64,000 bases of DNA from an uncultured Dorea sp. (GCA_910578865.1 CAJTRM010000002.1:1-64000), one strand, 5' to 3'. Shown: positions 43,931 through 53,970, counted from the stretch's first letter. Made by a program: numbers and translations. The notes: a model not told the origin generated them from the letters alone.

Positions 43931-44191
43931 ATGAAGGGAACTGGAAGCAAAAATGCCTGGGCTTTATTTCTGCTGATTCTGGCGGGGATTGTCCTTGGCG
44001 GATTTATCGGAATGCTGGCAGACGGAGTATCTGCCCTTAGCTGGCTGAATTACGGACAGTCTTTCGGACTGGACGAGCCGGTCATTTTGAATCTGGGGCT
44101 GCTGGTAGTTACATTCGGCCTTACGATCAAGATTACGATTGCAAGCATCATCGGTGTGGTTCTTGCTATTATTATTTACCGTTTCCTGTAA
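43931..44191 (+). CDS. DUF4321 small membrane protein
   Basis: The 86-residue protein has two membrane segments (about 8-28 and 55-80) and the DUF4321 pattern with GGFIGMLADGVSALSWLNYG between them. The function is unknown. It starts behind AGGAGGAG and is followed closely by radC and mreBCD, a conserved position in clostridia. Confidence 0.88.
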   Translation: MKGTGSKNAWALFLLILAGIVLGGFIGMLADGVSALSWLNYGQSFGLDEPVILNLGLLVVTFGLTIKITIASIIGVVLAIIIYRFL

Positions 44192-44225
44192 ACAGGAAAG
44201 AATTTCGTACGAATCTAAAGATGAG

Positions 44226-44918
44226 ATGAATCAAACAAGTACTATGAAAGAAATTCCAAGTATGGAACGCCCCTATGAAAAATGTGCAGTGAAGGGCGTT
44301 AAGAGCCTGAGTGACGTTGAATTGCTGGCGGTTCTTCTACGCACCGGCACCAGAGGCGAGAATGCTGTGGAGCTGTCGCAGAGGATTCTTTACCATGCAG
44401 GGGAGACCGGAATCCTTGGACTCCACCATTTTTCTCTGCAGCGGCTGCTGAAACTCCGTGGAATTGGAAAAGTAAAGGCGATTCAGATCTTATGTCTGTC
44501 TGAACTGGCAAAAAGGCTTGCAAAAGCGTCTGCAGAGAAGAATCTTAAGTTTTCCGCTCCCGAGTCGATCGCAGAATATTATATGGAAGATCTGAGGCAT
44601 GAAAAGCAGGAGGTCATGAAACTGATCATGCTGGATTCCAAAGCAGCGCTTGTAGGTGAGACAGATATATCCAAGGGGACTGTAAATGCGTCTCTGATTA
44701 CGCCGCGGGAATTATTTGTGGAAGCGCTTCAGAAAAGCGCGGTCTCTATCATCCTGATGCACAATCATCCAAGCGGAGATCCTGTTCCGAGCAGGGATGA
44801 CATACTGGCTACCGAACGGATACGTGAAGCCGGTGAGCTGGTTGGAATTGAACTGTTAGACCATATCATTATCGGCAATAATTGTTATATCAGTTTTCGA
44901 GAAGAAAAGCTGCTGTAG
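44226..44918 (+). CDS. radC: RadC family JAB-domain protein
   Basis: The 230-residue protein has an N-terminal helix-hairpin-helix-like region (LLKLRGIGKVKAIQI) and a JAB/MPN metal site HNHPSGD at 179-185 with a following Asp. Despite the name, a DNA-repair role is doubtful and the activity is unsettled. ATG 44226 is chosen, but ATG 44244 is possible; ribosome-binding sites are weak. It stands directly before mreB, as in many Firmicutes. Confidence 0.92.
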   Translation: MNQTSTMKEIPSMERPYEKCAVKGVKSLSDVELLAVLLRTGTRGENAVELSQRILYHAGETGILGLHHFSLQRLLKLRGIGKVKAIQILCLSELAKRLAKASAEKNLKFSAPESIAEYYMEDLRHEKQEVMKLIMLDSKAALVGETDISKGTVNASLITPRELFVEALQKSAVSIILMHNHPSGDPVPSRDDILATERIREAGELVGIELLDHIIIGNNCYISFREEKLL

Positions 44919-44932
44919 AAAGGATAAAGTTC

Positions 44933-45955
44933 ATGGCAAGAAATACATATGGACTTGATCTTGGCTCCTATGAGATCAAAGTCTATGATAAAAAGAAGGA
45001 TACCATCTGGAAAGAGAAAAATGTCATAGCAATCAAAGACCAGAAAGAAATTTTTGCAGTAGGAGATACTGCATATGCGATGTACGGGAAAGCACCGGCC
45101 AATATAGAGGTGGTGTTTCCGATGAAAGAGGGCGTTATCTCGAGATTCAACAATATGCAGTTTTTGCTGCAGAACCTGCTGAAGGCAGGACGACAGTTTG
45201 CAAGAGGGTCGGAATATGTCATCGCAGTCCCTACGGATGTCACAGAAGTAGAAAAAAAAGCATTTTTTGATCTTGTTATCCATTCCACTGCCAAGGCAAA
45301 GGAAGTAAATATTGTTGAACGTTCTATCGCTGCTGCTGTTGGGCTTGATCTGGATGTAAAGAATGCGAAGGGGCTTTTTATTGTCAACTTCGGAGGCGAG
45401 ACCACAGAACTATCGGTAATTGCCGGCGGCGGTATGGTACTGAACCGGCTGATTAAAAACGGGGGGACGGCATATGATGAATCCATTGTCAATCTTGTCC
45501 GCCACAGCCATGATTTCCTGATCGGCCGTTTGACTGCGGAGCGGCTCCGCAAACGTTTCGGAGTCTTCACCGGGGAGACGGATGCATCTCTTACGGTGGC
45601 CGGCCGGGATCTGATCACCGGCGTTCCCATGCAGAAGAATATTTCTTACAGTCTTGTGCGGGCGGCACTCAGAGATCCCCTTCTGGAATGTGTGAGGGCT
45701 ATTCGGTCTATGCTTGACAGGACGCCTCCGGAAGTCAGAAAGGGCATTTATGCCAACGGTATTTTCCTGACCGGGGGGATGGCTCATATGCCGGGACTTG
45801 AGACATATATCGGAAAGGCGATCGGACTTACCGTAAATACGGCAAGAGAGCCGGATATCTGTGTGGTGAACGGCCTGGAAAGGATTATCCAGTCAAAAGA
45901 GTTAAGAAAACTGGCATATTCCATGTTAGATGAAAATTATAGGTGGATGAGGTAA
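44933..45955 (+). CDS. mreB: Rod shape-determining protein MreB (actin-like)
   Basis: The protein has 340 residues from ATG 44933 behind AAAGGAT. It has the actin-fold phosphate-binding motifs (GLDLGSYEIKVY start, VNFGGETTELSVIAGG phosphate 2 region, LTGGMAHMPGLE adenosine region). It assembles membrane filaments that guide peptidoglycan synthesis. It is followed by mreC after 1 nt. Confidence 0.94.
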   Translation: MARNTYGLDLGSYEIKVYDKKKDTIWKEKNVIAIKDQKEIFAVGDTAYAMYGKAPANIEVVFPMKEGVISRFNNMQFLLQNLLKAGRQFARGSEYVIAVPTDVTEVEKKAFFDLVIHSTAKAKEVNIVERSIAAAVGLDLDVKNAKGLFIVNFGGETTELSVIAGGGMVLNRLIKNGGTAYDESIVNLVRHSHDFLIGRLTAERLRKRFGVFTGETDASLTVAGRDLITGVPMQKNISYSLVRAALRDPLLECVRAIRSMLDRTPPEVRKGIYANGIFLTGGMAHMPGLETYIGKAIGLTVNTAREPDICVVNGLERIIQSKELRKLAYSMLDENYRWMR

Positions 45956-45956
45956 T

Positions 45957-46823
45957 ATGAAAATTAAAAACCAATCTTCGGTTTCAAGTAAATACTGGCT
46001 GATCATTCTGTTAGTCGTCTGTCTGCTGCTCATGGGGATTGAAACCCTTCTGGGAAAGAGCGGCCCGGCTCATTTTGTCGCGAATTACACCGTTGTTCCG
46101 ATGCAAAAAGGAATCAGCTATGTGGGTATGTGGATCAGCGATGTGTCCAGCAATTTTGACACAATGGAAGAAATGCAGAAGACCAATGACGCACTGCAGA
46201 AAAAGGTTGACGACCTTACCATTGACAATACAAGACTCCGTCAGGAGCAATATGAGCTTGACCGGCTGCGTGAGCTCTATAAGCTTGATGAAAATTACTC
46301 AGACTACAAAAAAATAGGAGCCCGGGTCATTGCAAACAACGGTACAAACTGGTTCAGTGATTTTACGATAGATAAGGGAAGCAGCGACGGAGTAAAGGTG
46401 AACTGCAATGTTCTTGCAGGAAGCGGACTTGTGGGGATCGTGACAGAAGTATATCCGGACTATGCAAAGGTGCGTTCAATCATTGATGATTCCAGCAATG
46501 TCAGCGCTATGGTACTGTCCACTTCTGATACCTGTATGGTCAGAGGGGACTTAAAGCTTGCGGCAGACGGGAGACTGAGGTTTGAAAAACTGGTAAACAA
46601 TGACAATAAGATTGAGATCGGAGAACAGGTTGTAACGGCCCATGTAAGCGACCGTTTTCTCCAGGGAATCTTTATCGGCTATATCAGTGATATAGAGGTT
46701 GACTCCAACAAACTGACCCGCTCCGGCTATATAACGCCTGCGGTGGATTTCAGTAAGATTCAGGAGGTGCTGGTGATCACGACGACCAAAGATGAGATGA
46801 TCAGCAGCAAGAAAGAGGAGTAA
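45957..46823 (+). CDS. mreC: Rod shape-determining protein MreC
   Basis: The 288-residue protein has one N-terminal membrane segment (about 13-31), a coiled coil (about 62-100) and two beta-barrel domains with WFSDFTIDKGSSDGVK and GLVGIVTEVYPDYAKV motifs. It is the extracytoplasmic scaffold of the elongasome that activates PBP2-RodA. Confidence 0.94.
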   Translation: MKIKNQSSVSSKYWLIILLVVCLLLMGIETLLGKSGPAHFVANYTVVPMQKGISYVGMWISDVSSNFDTMEEMQKTNDALQKKVDDLTIDNTRLRQEQYELDRLRELYKLDENYSDYKKIGARVIANNGTNWFSDFTIDKGSSDGVKVNCNVLAGSGLVGIVTEVYPDYAKVRSIIDDSSNVSAMVLSTSDTCMVRGDLKLAADGRLRFEKLVNNDNKIEIGEQVVTAHVSDRFLQGIFIGYISDIEVDSNKLTRSGYITPAVDFSKIQEVLVITTTKDEMISSKKEE

Positions 46824-46829
46824 TGGGCA

Positions 46830-47348
46830 ATGAAGCGAAAGGTGATTACATTTTTAATTATACTGGTATGCTTTCTGCTGGAGAGTACGGTGTTCCATAA
46901 TCTTACATTTGCCTCTGTCTGTCCGAATCTTATGATTATTGTCACTGCCTCCTTTGGATTTATGAGGGGAAAGAAGACCGGAATGTTTGTAGGATTTGTC
47001 TCAGGGCTCTTTGTGGACCTGTTCTGGGGGCAGATACTTGGGTTTCATATGATGTTGTTTACGGTGATCGGATACCTGAACGGGACATTTGAGAGACTCT
47101 TTTATGATGAAGATATTAAACTTCCGATCGGGCTGATCGCGGCCAGCGAATTGTTTTATGGACTGGTTACGTATATTTGTATATATATGCTTCGCGGTGA
47201 TTTTAATTTCAGTATCTATCTGGGGCATATTATTCTTCCGGAACTTGTATACACAATCCTGGTAACTCTGATCTTATACCAGGTGATCTTACACATTAAC
47301 AGGAAACTCGAAGCAGAAGAACAAAGGAGTGCAAGTAAATTTGTCTAA
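46830..47348 (+). CDS. mreD: Rod shape-determining protein MreD
   Basis: The 172-residue protein has five or six membrane segments, matching MreD in size and hydropathy, with GLFVDLFWGQILGFHMML typical of the family. It partners MreC at the membrane. The start follows GAGGAG at the end of mreC. Confidence 0.92.
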   Translation: MKRKVITFLIILVCFLLESTVFHNLTFASVCPNLMIIVTASFGFMRGKKTGMFVGFVSGLFVDLFWGQILGFHMMLFTVIGYLNGTFERLFYDEDIKLPIGLIAASELFYGLVTYICIYMLRGDFNFSIYLGHIILPELVYTILVTLILYQVILHINRKLEAEEQRSASKFV

Positions 47349-50283
47349 TTTTTTGGAAAGAATCAAAAGCGGCATACAGGAAGTTATCAAATCCAGGATC
47401 CTTGTTTTAATTATTGTATTCTGTGCGATGTCCGCAATATTAGTGCAGCGCGTCTTCTACCTTCAGATTGTCAAGGGACAGGAGTATACAGAAAACTATA
47501 AGCTTCAGATTCAGAAGACGAAGGCGGTAGAAGGTACCAGGGGTAATATCTATGACCGGAACGGGAAACTGCTGGCTTATAATGAACTGGCGTACTCGGT
47601 CACCATTGAAGACAATGGCGAATATGATACAAGAAAGCAGAAAAATAAAGAGCTGAACAAGGTTATCTCTACCGTTATCCAAATGGTTGAATCCAATGGC
47701 GACACCGTCATCAATGATTTCGGTATTATACTTGACAATAACAATTCCTATATTTTTGCCGCAGAATCGAATACACAGAGGCTTCGTTTTGTTGCCGACG
47801 TCTATGGACAGGCTTCCATAGATGATCTTAAAGAGGAACAAAAAAATCAGGCGGCTTCTGATATTATTGATTATCTCTGTACGGACGAGATCAATGGATA
47901 TGGGATCAATCAGGAAAAGCTCGGGAAGGAAGCGACCCTCAAGCTTATTAATATCCGTTATGCCATGTCTCTGAACAATTACCAGAAGTATATTGCAACC
48001 ACAGTCGCAGAGGATGTCTCTGACGAGACGGTTTCTGCTGTAATGGAAAATATGGATACCCTTCAGGGTGTGAACGTAGAAGAAAAGTCGCTGCGCAGAT
48101 ATAATGACAGTAAATGTTTTGCCAATGTGATCGGATATACGGGCCAGATTTCGGTGGACGAATATAATGCTCTGGATAAAAAAGAAAAAGAGGAGTATAA
48201 CAGGACTGATATCATAGGAAAAGCCGGAATCGAACAGACGATGGATTCCTATTTGAAAGGGAAAAAGGGAGAAGAAAAGCTCTATGTGAATAATGTCGGG
48301 AAAGTCATTGAGACAATACCCGGAAAAAAAGCAAAAGCCGGAAATGATCTGTACCTTACTATTGATGCGGATCTTCAGGTGGCAGCATACAATATTCTGG
48401 AACAGGAGCTTGCCGGAATCATTCTGGCAAATCTTCAGAATTCCCTGACCTATGACCGTACGGAAGCTGCCGATGCAAGTTCCATCATTATCCCGGTGGG
48501 AGATGTGTATAACGCTTTTATTTCAAATGATATTTTAGATATGACACATTTTTCCGAGGAGGATGCCAAAGGAACAGAACAGCAGGTTTACGCGGCATTT
48601 TCTTCCAGAAAAGAAAATGTGCTGGCAGAACTTGCTTCTATATTGTCAGATCCTAATGCACAGGCATATGGGACTCTTTCTCTGGAATATCAGGCTTACC
48701 AGCTGTATATCGTCAATGATATGCTTAAAAATGCTACCGGGATCCTCATGTCAAAAGCCATCGATACTACCGACGAGACCTACAAGGCATGGCACGATAA
48801 AGAGTCTATCAGTATCTATACTTTTTTGAATTATGCGATTTCACAGAATTGGATCGACACTACCAAGTTAACAGAGTATATGCCGACAAGCGGGAAATAT
48901 TCGGATTCATCAGAAGTATATGCCGGACTGGTGGCCTATATTACAGATTATATCAGTTCCAATAACAGTTTCGACAAATTAATCTATAAATATATGATAA
49001 AATCCGGAGCAGTCACCGGACGGCAGATCTGCCTGATGCTTTACGAACAGGAGATCCTGCCGACGGATCAGCCGCAGTACAGTGACCTGCTTTCCGGCTC
49101 GGTGGGGGCATATGACTTTATCCGCGGGAAGATACAGGCGCTGGAGATTACTCCCGGACAGCTTGGATTAGAGCCCAGTACCGGCTCTATGGTCATGACG
49201 GATGTCAATACGGGAGATGTGCTTGCATGTGTGTCTTATCCGGGCTATGACAATAACCGTCTGGCCAATACGATGGATTCCGAGTATTACAATAATCTGG
49301 TTACAGACAGTGCACGTCCGTTTTACAATAATGCAACACAGGAGAAGACGGCGCCCGGATCCACCTATAAGCCGCTGACTTCAATTGCAGGTATCAGCGA
49401 AGGAGTAATCCAAACAGAGACACAGTTCCCGTGCTATGGTATTTATAAAAAAGTTGCACCGAATCCAAAATGCTGGGCTTACCCTAATGCACACGGCAAT
49501 GTTACTGTATCTCAGGCTATTGAGCATTCCTGTAACAGTTTCTTCTATGAAACCGGCTATCGGTTAAGCCTGAAGGCTGCGGGACTGGAAAAGATAGATT
49601 CCGACAACGCTCAGGGAGATGCAACGGCTGAATATTATTCCAGTAATCTGGGTACGGATACGTTGAAGAAATATGCCGTTATGTTTGGATTTGGAGACAC
49701 ATCAGGAATTGAGATCCCGGAGGCAAAACCGGAAATTTCTGATGAAGCGTCGGTTCCAAGCGCAATCGGGCAGGGTACTAACAACTATACGACCAGTCAG
49801 ATTGCCAGATATATTACAGCTGTTGCAAATAAAGGAACTGTGTATAACCTGACACTTCTTGATAAAGTGACCTCCGAAGACGGAGAAACTGTAAAAGAAT
49901 ATGAAGCTGAAGTAAAAAATACATTGAGCGATATTCCATCTTCTACATGGACGGCAGTACACGAGGGAATGCGTAATGTAGTTGCGGTAGAACACAATCG
50001 GGATATCTTCCAGGAACTGAACCGAAGCGGGCTGGAGCTTTCAGGAAAGACAGGGACTGCACAGCAGAGTAAGACACATCCGAACCATGGACTGTTTGTA
50101 GGGTTTGCACCAAGCAGCAGTCCGGAGGTGGCATTTGCGATCCGTATAGCCAATGGCTACAGCTCCTCAAGAGCTGCGGAGGTAGGAAGAGAGGTTATGA
50201 AATACTATTACGACAAAGCGCCAGTAGAGGAGATTATTACAGGAAAAGCCGCCGAAGTCGGCACATCCTCCGGTGGAGATTAA
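47341..50283 (+). CDS. Penicillin-binding protein 2 (elongasome transpeptidase)
   Basis: The protein has about 980 residues. GTG 47329 sits on the AAAGGAG site, so TTG 47341 is the better start. It has an N-terminal membrane segment and a PBP dimer domain. An extra region of about 250 residues (roughly 385-620), longer than in Gram-negative PBP2, precedes the transpeptidase. Active-site motifs are STYK (Ser674), SCN (730-732) and KTGT (903-906). It cross-links peptidoglycan with RodA. The gene overlaps mreD by 8 nt. Confidence 0.93.
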   Translation: MSNFLERIKSGIQEVIKSRILVLIIVFCAMSAILVQRVFYLQIVKGQEYTENYKLQIQKTKAVEGTRGNIYDRNGKLLAYNELAYSVTIEDNGEYDTRKQKNKELNKVISTVIQMVESNGDTVINDFGIILDNNNSYIFAAESNTQRLRFVADVYGQASIDDLKEEQKNQAASDIIDYLCTDEINGYGINQEKLGKEATLKLINIRYAMSLNNYQKYIATTVAEDVSDETVSAVMENMDTLQGVNVEEKSLRRYNDSKCFANVIGYTGQISVDEYNALDKKEKEEYNRTDIIGKAGIEQTMDSYLKGKKGEEKLYVNNVGKVIETIPGKKAKAGNDLYLTIDADLQVAAYNILEQELAGIILANLQNSLTYDRTEAADASSIIIPVGDVYNAFISNDILDMTHFSEEDAKGTEQQVYAAFSSRKENVLAELASILSDPNAQAYGTLSLEYQAYQLYIVNDMLKNATGILMSKAIDTTDETYKAWHDKESISIYTFLNYAISQNWIDTTKLTEYMPTSGKYSDSSEVYAGLVAYITDYISSNNSFDKLIYKYMIKSGAVTGRQICLMLYEQEILPTDQPQYSDLLSGSVGAYDFIRGKIQALEITPGQLGLEPSTGSMVMTDVNTGDVLACVSYPGYDNNRLANTMDSEYYNNLVTDSARPFYNNATQEKTAPGSTYKPLTSIAGISEGVIQTETQFPCYGIYKKVAPNPKCWAYPNAHGNVTVSQAIEHSCNSFFYETGYRLSLKAAGLEKIDSDNAQGDATAEYYSSNLGTDTLKKYAVMFGFGDTSGIEIPEAKPEISDEASVPSAIGQGTNNYTTSQIARYITAVANKGTVYNLTLLDKVTSEDGETVKEYEAEVKNTLSDIPSSTWTAVHEGMRNVVAVEHNRDIFQELNRSGLELSGKTGTAQQSKTHPNHGLFVGFAPSSSPEVAFAIRIANGYSSSRAAEVGREVMKYYYDKAPVEEIITGKAAEVGTSSGGD

Positions 50284-50329
50284 AGAGCGAAGACAAAAGC
50301 TGTTGTGGCAGAAAAGGCACAAAAGACGA

Positions 50330-50358
50330 CCGGTACAGCAGATACCCTGCTGTACCGG
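50330..50358 (+). promoter_or_regulatory. Perfect 12-bp hairpin between pbp2 and minD
   Basis: CCGGTACAGCAG (50330-50341) pairs with CTGCTGTACCGG (50347-50358) around a 5-nt loop. No T-run follows, so it is not a standard terminator. It may act as an mRNA processing or stability element setting minDE expression apart from pbp2. Confidence 0.6.
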
Positions 50359-50392
50359 AAAGTGTAAAACAGTGATTAGGAGGATATGATTC

Positions 50393-51184
50393 ATGGGCGA
50401 AGTTATTGTAATTACATCAGGAAAAGGTGGTGTCGGAAAGACTACTACAACAGCAAACATTGGGGCGGGGCTGTCACAGCTTGATAAAAAAGTTGTGGTG
50501 ATAGATACGGACCTCGGGCTCCGCAATCTGGATGTTGTAATGGGGCTTGAAAATCTGATCGTCTACAATCTGGTGGACGTCATAGAAGGGACATGCCGTC
50601 TGAAACAGGCGCTGATTCGGGATAAAAGATATGAAAATCTTTATCTCCTGCCGTCTGCACAGACAAAGGACAAATCTGCAATCTCACCTGGTCAGATGAA
50701 GAAGCTGACATCTGAGTTGAAAGAAGAGTTTGATTACATACTCCTTGATTGTCCGGCAGGCATTGAACAAGGATTTCAGAATGCTATTGCAGGTGCAGAC
50801 CGTTCCATCATTGTCACTACGCCAGAGGTATCTGCCATCCGTGATGCAGATCGTATTATCGGTCTTTTAGAGAAAAGCGGACTGACTCAGAATTCTCTGA
50901 TCATTAACCGGATTCGTATGGATATGGTGAAAAAAGGAGATATGATGTCGGTGGATGATGTCACGGAGATATTGTCCATCCCCCTGATCGGTGCGATACC
51001 TGATGACGAGCATGTGGTCATAGGAACCAATCAGGGAGAACCTGTGATCGGTCTTGATTCAAAAGCCGGAACAGCATATTCTAATATATGCAAAAGAATT
51101 ATGGGCATTGAAGTGCCGTTTATGAATCTGACTTCAGATTCCGGACTGCTTTCCAAGCTTTCCGGGCTTTTCAGGAAAGAATAA
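50393..51184 (+). CDS. minD: Septum site-determining ATPase MinD
   Basis: The 263-residue ParA-like ATPase has deviant Walker A GKGGVGKTT near residues 10-18, DTDLGLRNLD and LLDCPAGIE, and a C-terminal amphipathic helix (LLSKLSGLFRKE) for membrane binding. With MinE it forms the division-site oscillator. It starts behind AGGAGG. MinC is not encoded immediately upstream, as it usually is. Confidence 0.96.
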   Translation: MGEVIVITSGKGGVGKTTTTANIGAGLSQLDKKVVVIDTDLGLRNLDVVMGLENLIVYNLVDVIEGTCRLKQALIRDKRYENLYLLPSAQTKDKSAISPGQMKKLTSELKEEFDYILLDCPAGIEQGFQNAIAGADRSIIVTTPEVSAIRDADRIIGLLEKSGLTQNSLIINRIRMDMVKKGDMMSVDDVTEILSIPLIGAIPDDEHVVIGTNQGEPVIGLDSKAGTAYSNICKRIMGIEVPFMNLTSDSGLLSKLSGLFRKE

Positions 51185-51200
51185 GGAGGGCTGTCGTATT

Positions 51201-51413
51201 ATGATGAAAAAGTCTTCTGTATCAGTAGCCAAAAACCGGTTAAAGGCGCTTGTCACCAGTGACCGGGTACAATGTCTTCCGGATTCATATGAAAATATAT
51301 GCCGGGAATTATATGAAACACTTTCCAAATACATGGGAATTGCAGAAGATGAATTTAATGTTGAAATCGAAAGAACACATATACTAATTAGTTTTTCAGG
51401 AGAAGAAGCGTGA
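51201..51413 (+). CDS. minE: Cell division topological specificity factor MinE
   Basis: The 70-residue protein has the MinE pattern: KNRLKALVTSDR in the MinD-interacting helix, then a beta-rich topological specificity domain. It stimulates MinD ATPase. It overlaps rodA by GTGA. Confidence 0.92.
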   Translation: MMKKSSVSVAKNRLKALVTSDRVQCLPDSYENICRELYETLSKYMGIAEDEFNVEIERTHILISFSGEEA

Positions 51414-52534
51414 GATTACCCAAATTAACGAAACCATACCGGTTAAGAGATTACAATTTTACATTGGTTGTTCTTGTCATGGCCCTGTCGATCCTTGGTA
51501 TTTTTGTGGTGGGCAGCGCAAAGGAAGTTTATCAGAACAGACAGATTTTCGGAGTTGTTTTCGGAATCATTGTTATGGCAATTGTTTCCGTGATCGATTA
51601 TGTATGGGTACTGGATTTTTACTGGATCATATACGGGACAGCAATCGTGAGTCTGCTTCTTGTGCTTGTGATCGGCCAGGAAGTAAACGGTGCCACCAGA
51701 TGGATTGATCTTGGATTTACTACGTTTCAGCCATCTGAGCTTGCAAAGATATTGCTGATCCTCTTTTTTGCTAAATTTCTGATGCAGAAGGAGGAAAATG
51801 TAAACAACAAATATACATTAATACAATATGCTGTTTTATGTGCAGTTCCTTTGGGGCTGATCTTAGCAGAACCTAACCTGTCAACAACAATCTGCACGGC
51901 GTTGGTTTTGTGCCTGCTGATCTATACGGCAGGACTCAGTTACCGTTTTATTGTTACTGTTCTGCTGATTCTGATTCCCACTGCAGTTATATTTTTAGCA
52001 ATTGCAGTTCAGCCGAACCAGCCGTTTTTGAAGGATTATCAGCAGAAACGTATTCTTTCTTTCCTGGAACCGGAGAAGTATGCGGATGACGGGGCTTATC
52101 AGCAAAATAACTCTGTAATGGCAATCGGTTCCGGACAGCTGGCGGGAAAGGGGCTCAATAATAATACAACCACTTCTGTAAAAAACGGTAATTTTATTTT
52201 GGAGCCGCAGACAGATTTTATTTTTGCCATTGTAGGAGAAGAGTTAGGATTCATCGGAAGCTGTATAGTTATTGCGTTATTATTGCTTATTGTGATACAA
52301 TGTATATTAATCGGACTGCGATCGCAGGACCTCGCAGGGAGGATTATCAGCTGCGGGGTCGGAGGGCTCATTGGAGTCCAGAGTTTTATTAATATCAGTG
52401 TTGCTACAGGTTTGATTCCTAACACAGGAGTTCCGCTGCCATTTGTCAGTTATGGCCTGACATCCCTTGTGAGCTTGTATATCGGGGTGGGATTTGTGTT
52501 AAATGTGGGACTGCAGCCGAAAAAATATCAATAA
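51410..52534 (+). CDS. rodA: SEDS peptidoglycan polymerase RodA (FtsW/RodA/SpoVE family)
   Basis: The 374-residue protein has about ten membrane segments. Motifs GATRWIDLGFTTFQPSELAK and the C-terminal NTGVPLPFVSYGLTSL are SEDS hallmarks. Position after mreBCD-pbp2 supports RodA rather than FtsW. It polymerises glycan strands with PBP2. Confidence 0.93.
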   Translation: MRLPKLTKPYRLRDYNFTLVVLVMALSILGIFVVGSAKEVYQNRQIFGVVFGIIVMAIVSVIDYVWVLDFYWIIYGTAIVSLLLVLVIGQEVNGATRWIDLGFTTFQPSELAKILLILFFAKFLMQKEENVNNKYTLIQYAVLCAVPLGLILAEPNLSTTICTALVLCLLIYTAGLSYRFIVTVLLILIPTAVIFLAIAVQPNQPFLKDYQQKRILSFLEPEKYADDGAYQQNNSVMAIGSGQLAGKGLNNNTTTSVKNGNFILEPQTDFIFAIVGEELGFIGSCIVIALLLLIVIQCILIGLRSQDLAGRIISCGVGGLIGVQSFINISVATGLIPNTGVPLPFVSYGLTSLVSLYIGVGFVLNVGLQPKKYQ

Positions 52535-52546
52535 GGAGTGAGTACA

Positions 52547-52942
52547 ATGAATATAGGGTTGATCGCGCATGATTCTAAAAAAACTTTGATGCAGAATTTT
52601 TGTATTGCCTATCGGGGGATCCTGAGCAGACATAACCTGTTTGCTACCGGCACTACGGGAAGACTGATAGAAGAAGTTACGAATCTTAATATCCATAAAT
52701 ACCTTGCAGGCCCGCTTGGCGGACAGCAGCAGCTTGGTGCGCAGATTGCACAGAACGACATGGACGCGCTTATCTTTTTAAGAGAACCCCATGCACCGAA
52801 ACCAAATGAACCGGACGTAAATGATGTGATCCGGCTTTGTGATATGTATAACATACCGATGGCAACAAACCTTGCCACAGCAGAGCTCATTATTTTATCA
52901 ATTGACAGAGGAGATCTTGATTGGCGTGAAATGTACCGATAA
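52547..52942 (+). CDS. mgsA: Methylglyoxal synthase
   Basis: The protein has 131 residues from ATG 52547 behind AAGGAG; an earlier in-frame GTG overlaps that site. IALIAHDSKK-type start, ATGTTGRLI phosphate loop and GPLGGQQQLGAQIA are diagnostic. It converts dihydroxyacetone phosphate to methylglyoxal as a glycolytic overflow valve. Its placement after rodA recurs in clostridia. Confidence 0.95.
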   Translation: MNIGLIAHDSKKTLMQNFCIAYRGILSRHNLFATGTTGRLIEEVTNLNIHKYLAGPLGGQQQLGAQIAQNDMDALIFLREPHAPKPNEPDVNDVIRLCDMYNIPMATNLATAELIILSIDRGDLDWREMYR

Positions 52943-52958
52943 TTCCAGAAGAAGAAAA

Positions 52959-53954
52959 ATGCGTGTCCGCAGAAGACGGCGTCAGCTGCTTATCCGCACA
53001 ATGACAGTAGTATTATTGGGATTGTGTACTGCAGCCGGAGTTTTGTTCTACAAAGGCAGTACAAAAGAAGAACACCTGGCGGCAGATTATGAAGCTGGAC
53101 ATTATAATACTTCCCTTTACAGAGGAACACTATTTGCAGCAGATCTGTGTGTCGCATCCAGAGATGTAGAGTTTGAAGGCGGTCCGGATGCATCTACTTT
53201 TAAGTCCGCTGCTCTGTTTGACGTAGATGCAGGGGAAACGGATTATGCTTATAGTGTCCATGAACAATTATTTCCTGCAAGTGTGACAAAAATCATGACA
53301 GCTCTGCTTGCTCTTGAATACGGAAATCTTCAGGATATGGTCACAGTAAATGTAGATGCCTCTGAGTTTGCGGCAGATGAAGTGACGGTAGGCCTGAAAA
53401 AAGGAGACTCGCTGACCCTTGAGGCATTGGTCAACGGCCTGCTTCTGCATTCCGGTAATGACAATGCCAATGCAATTGCAGAGCATATCGGCGGAAGTAT
53501 AGAAGAATTTGTCGATATGATGAATGAGAAAGCAGCGCAGTTAAAAGCTACCCATACTCATTTTGCAAACCCCAGCGGTTTACATGATGACAACCATTAC
53601 ACAACTGCGTATGACATATATTTGATTTTCAACGAATGTGTTAAAAACGAACAATTTGTTAAGATCATAAACACCGACTCCTATACTGCCGATATTAAAG
53701 GGGCAGATGGGACAACCAGGCAGATTGTAAGTGAACCAAGTCATTTTTATGCACATGGCAAGGCCACACTTCCAACAACTGCCGAAATTATAGGCGGAAA
53801 AACCGGAACAACAAAGAAGGCAGGTAATTGCCTGATCCTTTTGAACAAAACGGCTGATGATAAGCCCTATATTTCAGTTGTGATGGGTGCCGAGACAAAA
53901 GATCTTCTGTATCAGGATATGACTGACCTGATCAACGGGATTGAGACGTCTTAG
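52959..53954 (+). CDS. D-alanyl-D-alanine carboxypeptidase (S11 family, DacA-like)
   Basis: The 331-residue protein has a very basic N-terminus (six consecutive Arg after MRV), then a membrane/signal segment (about 12-32). The S11 motifs are SVTK (Ser108, Lys111), SGN (165-167) and KTG (281-283). It trims the terminal D-Ala of peptidoglycan stems. It is the last gene of the cell-shape block before a terminator. ATG 52959 is chosen; the ribosome-binding site is weak. Confidence 0.92.
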   Translation: MRVRRRRRQLLIRTMTVVLLGLCTAAGVLFYKGSTKEEHLAADYEAGHYNTSLYRGTLFAADLCVASRDVEFEGGPDASTFKSAALFDVDAGETDYAYSVHEQLFPASVTKIMTALLALEYGNLQDMVTVNVDASEFAADEVTVGLKKGDSLTLEALVNGLLLHSGNDNANAIAEHIGGSIEEFVDMMNEKAAQLKATHTHFANPSGLHDDNHYTTAYDIYLIFNECVKNEQFVKIINTDSYTADIKGADGTTRQIVSEPSHFYAHGKATLPTTAEIIGGKTGTTKKAGNCLILLNKTADDKPYISVVMGAETKDLLYQDMTDLINGIETS

Positions 53955-53970
53955 AATATATAATATGTAA

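Noticed and set aside
50284-50367. In-frame continuation of pbp2 after its TAA stop (27 sense codons), as possible readthrough
   Set aside because: A run this short is likely by chance, and the region contains a perfect hairpin that explains its composition better than coding does.
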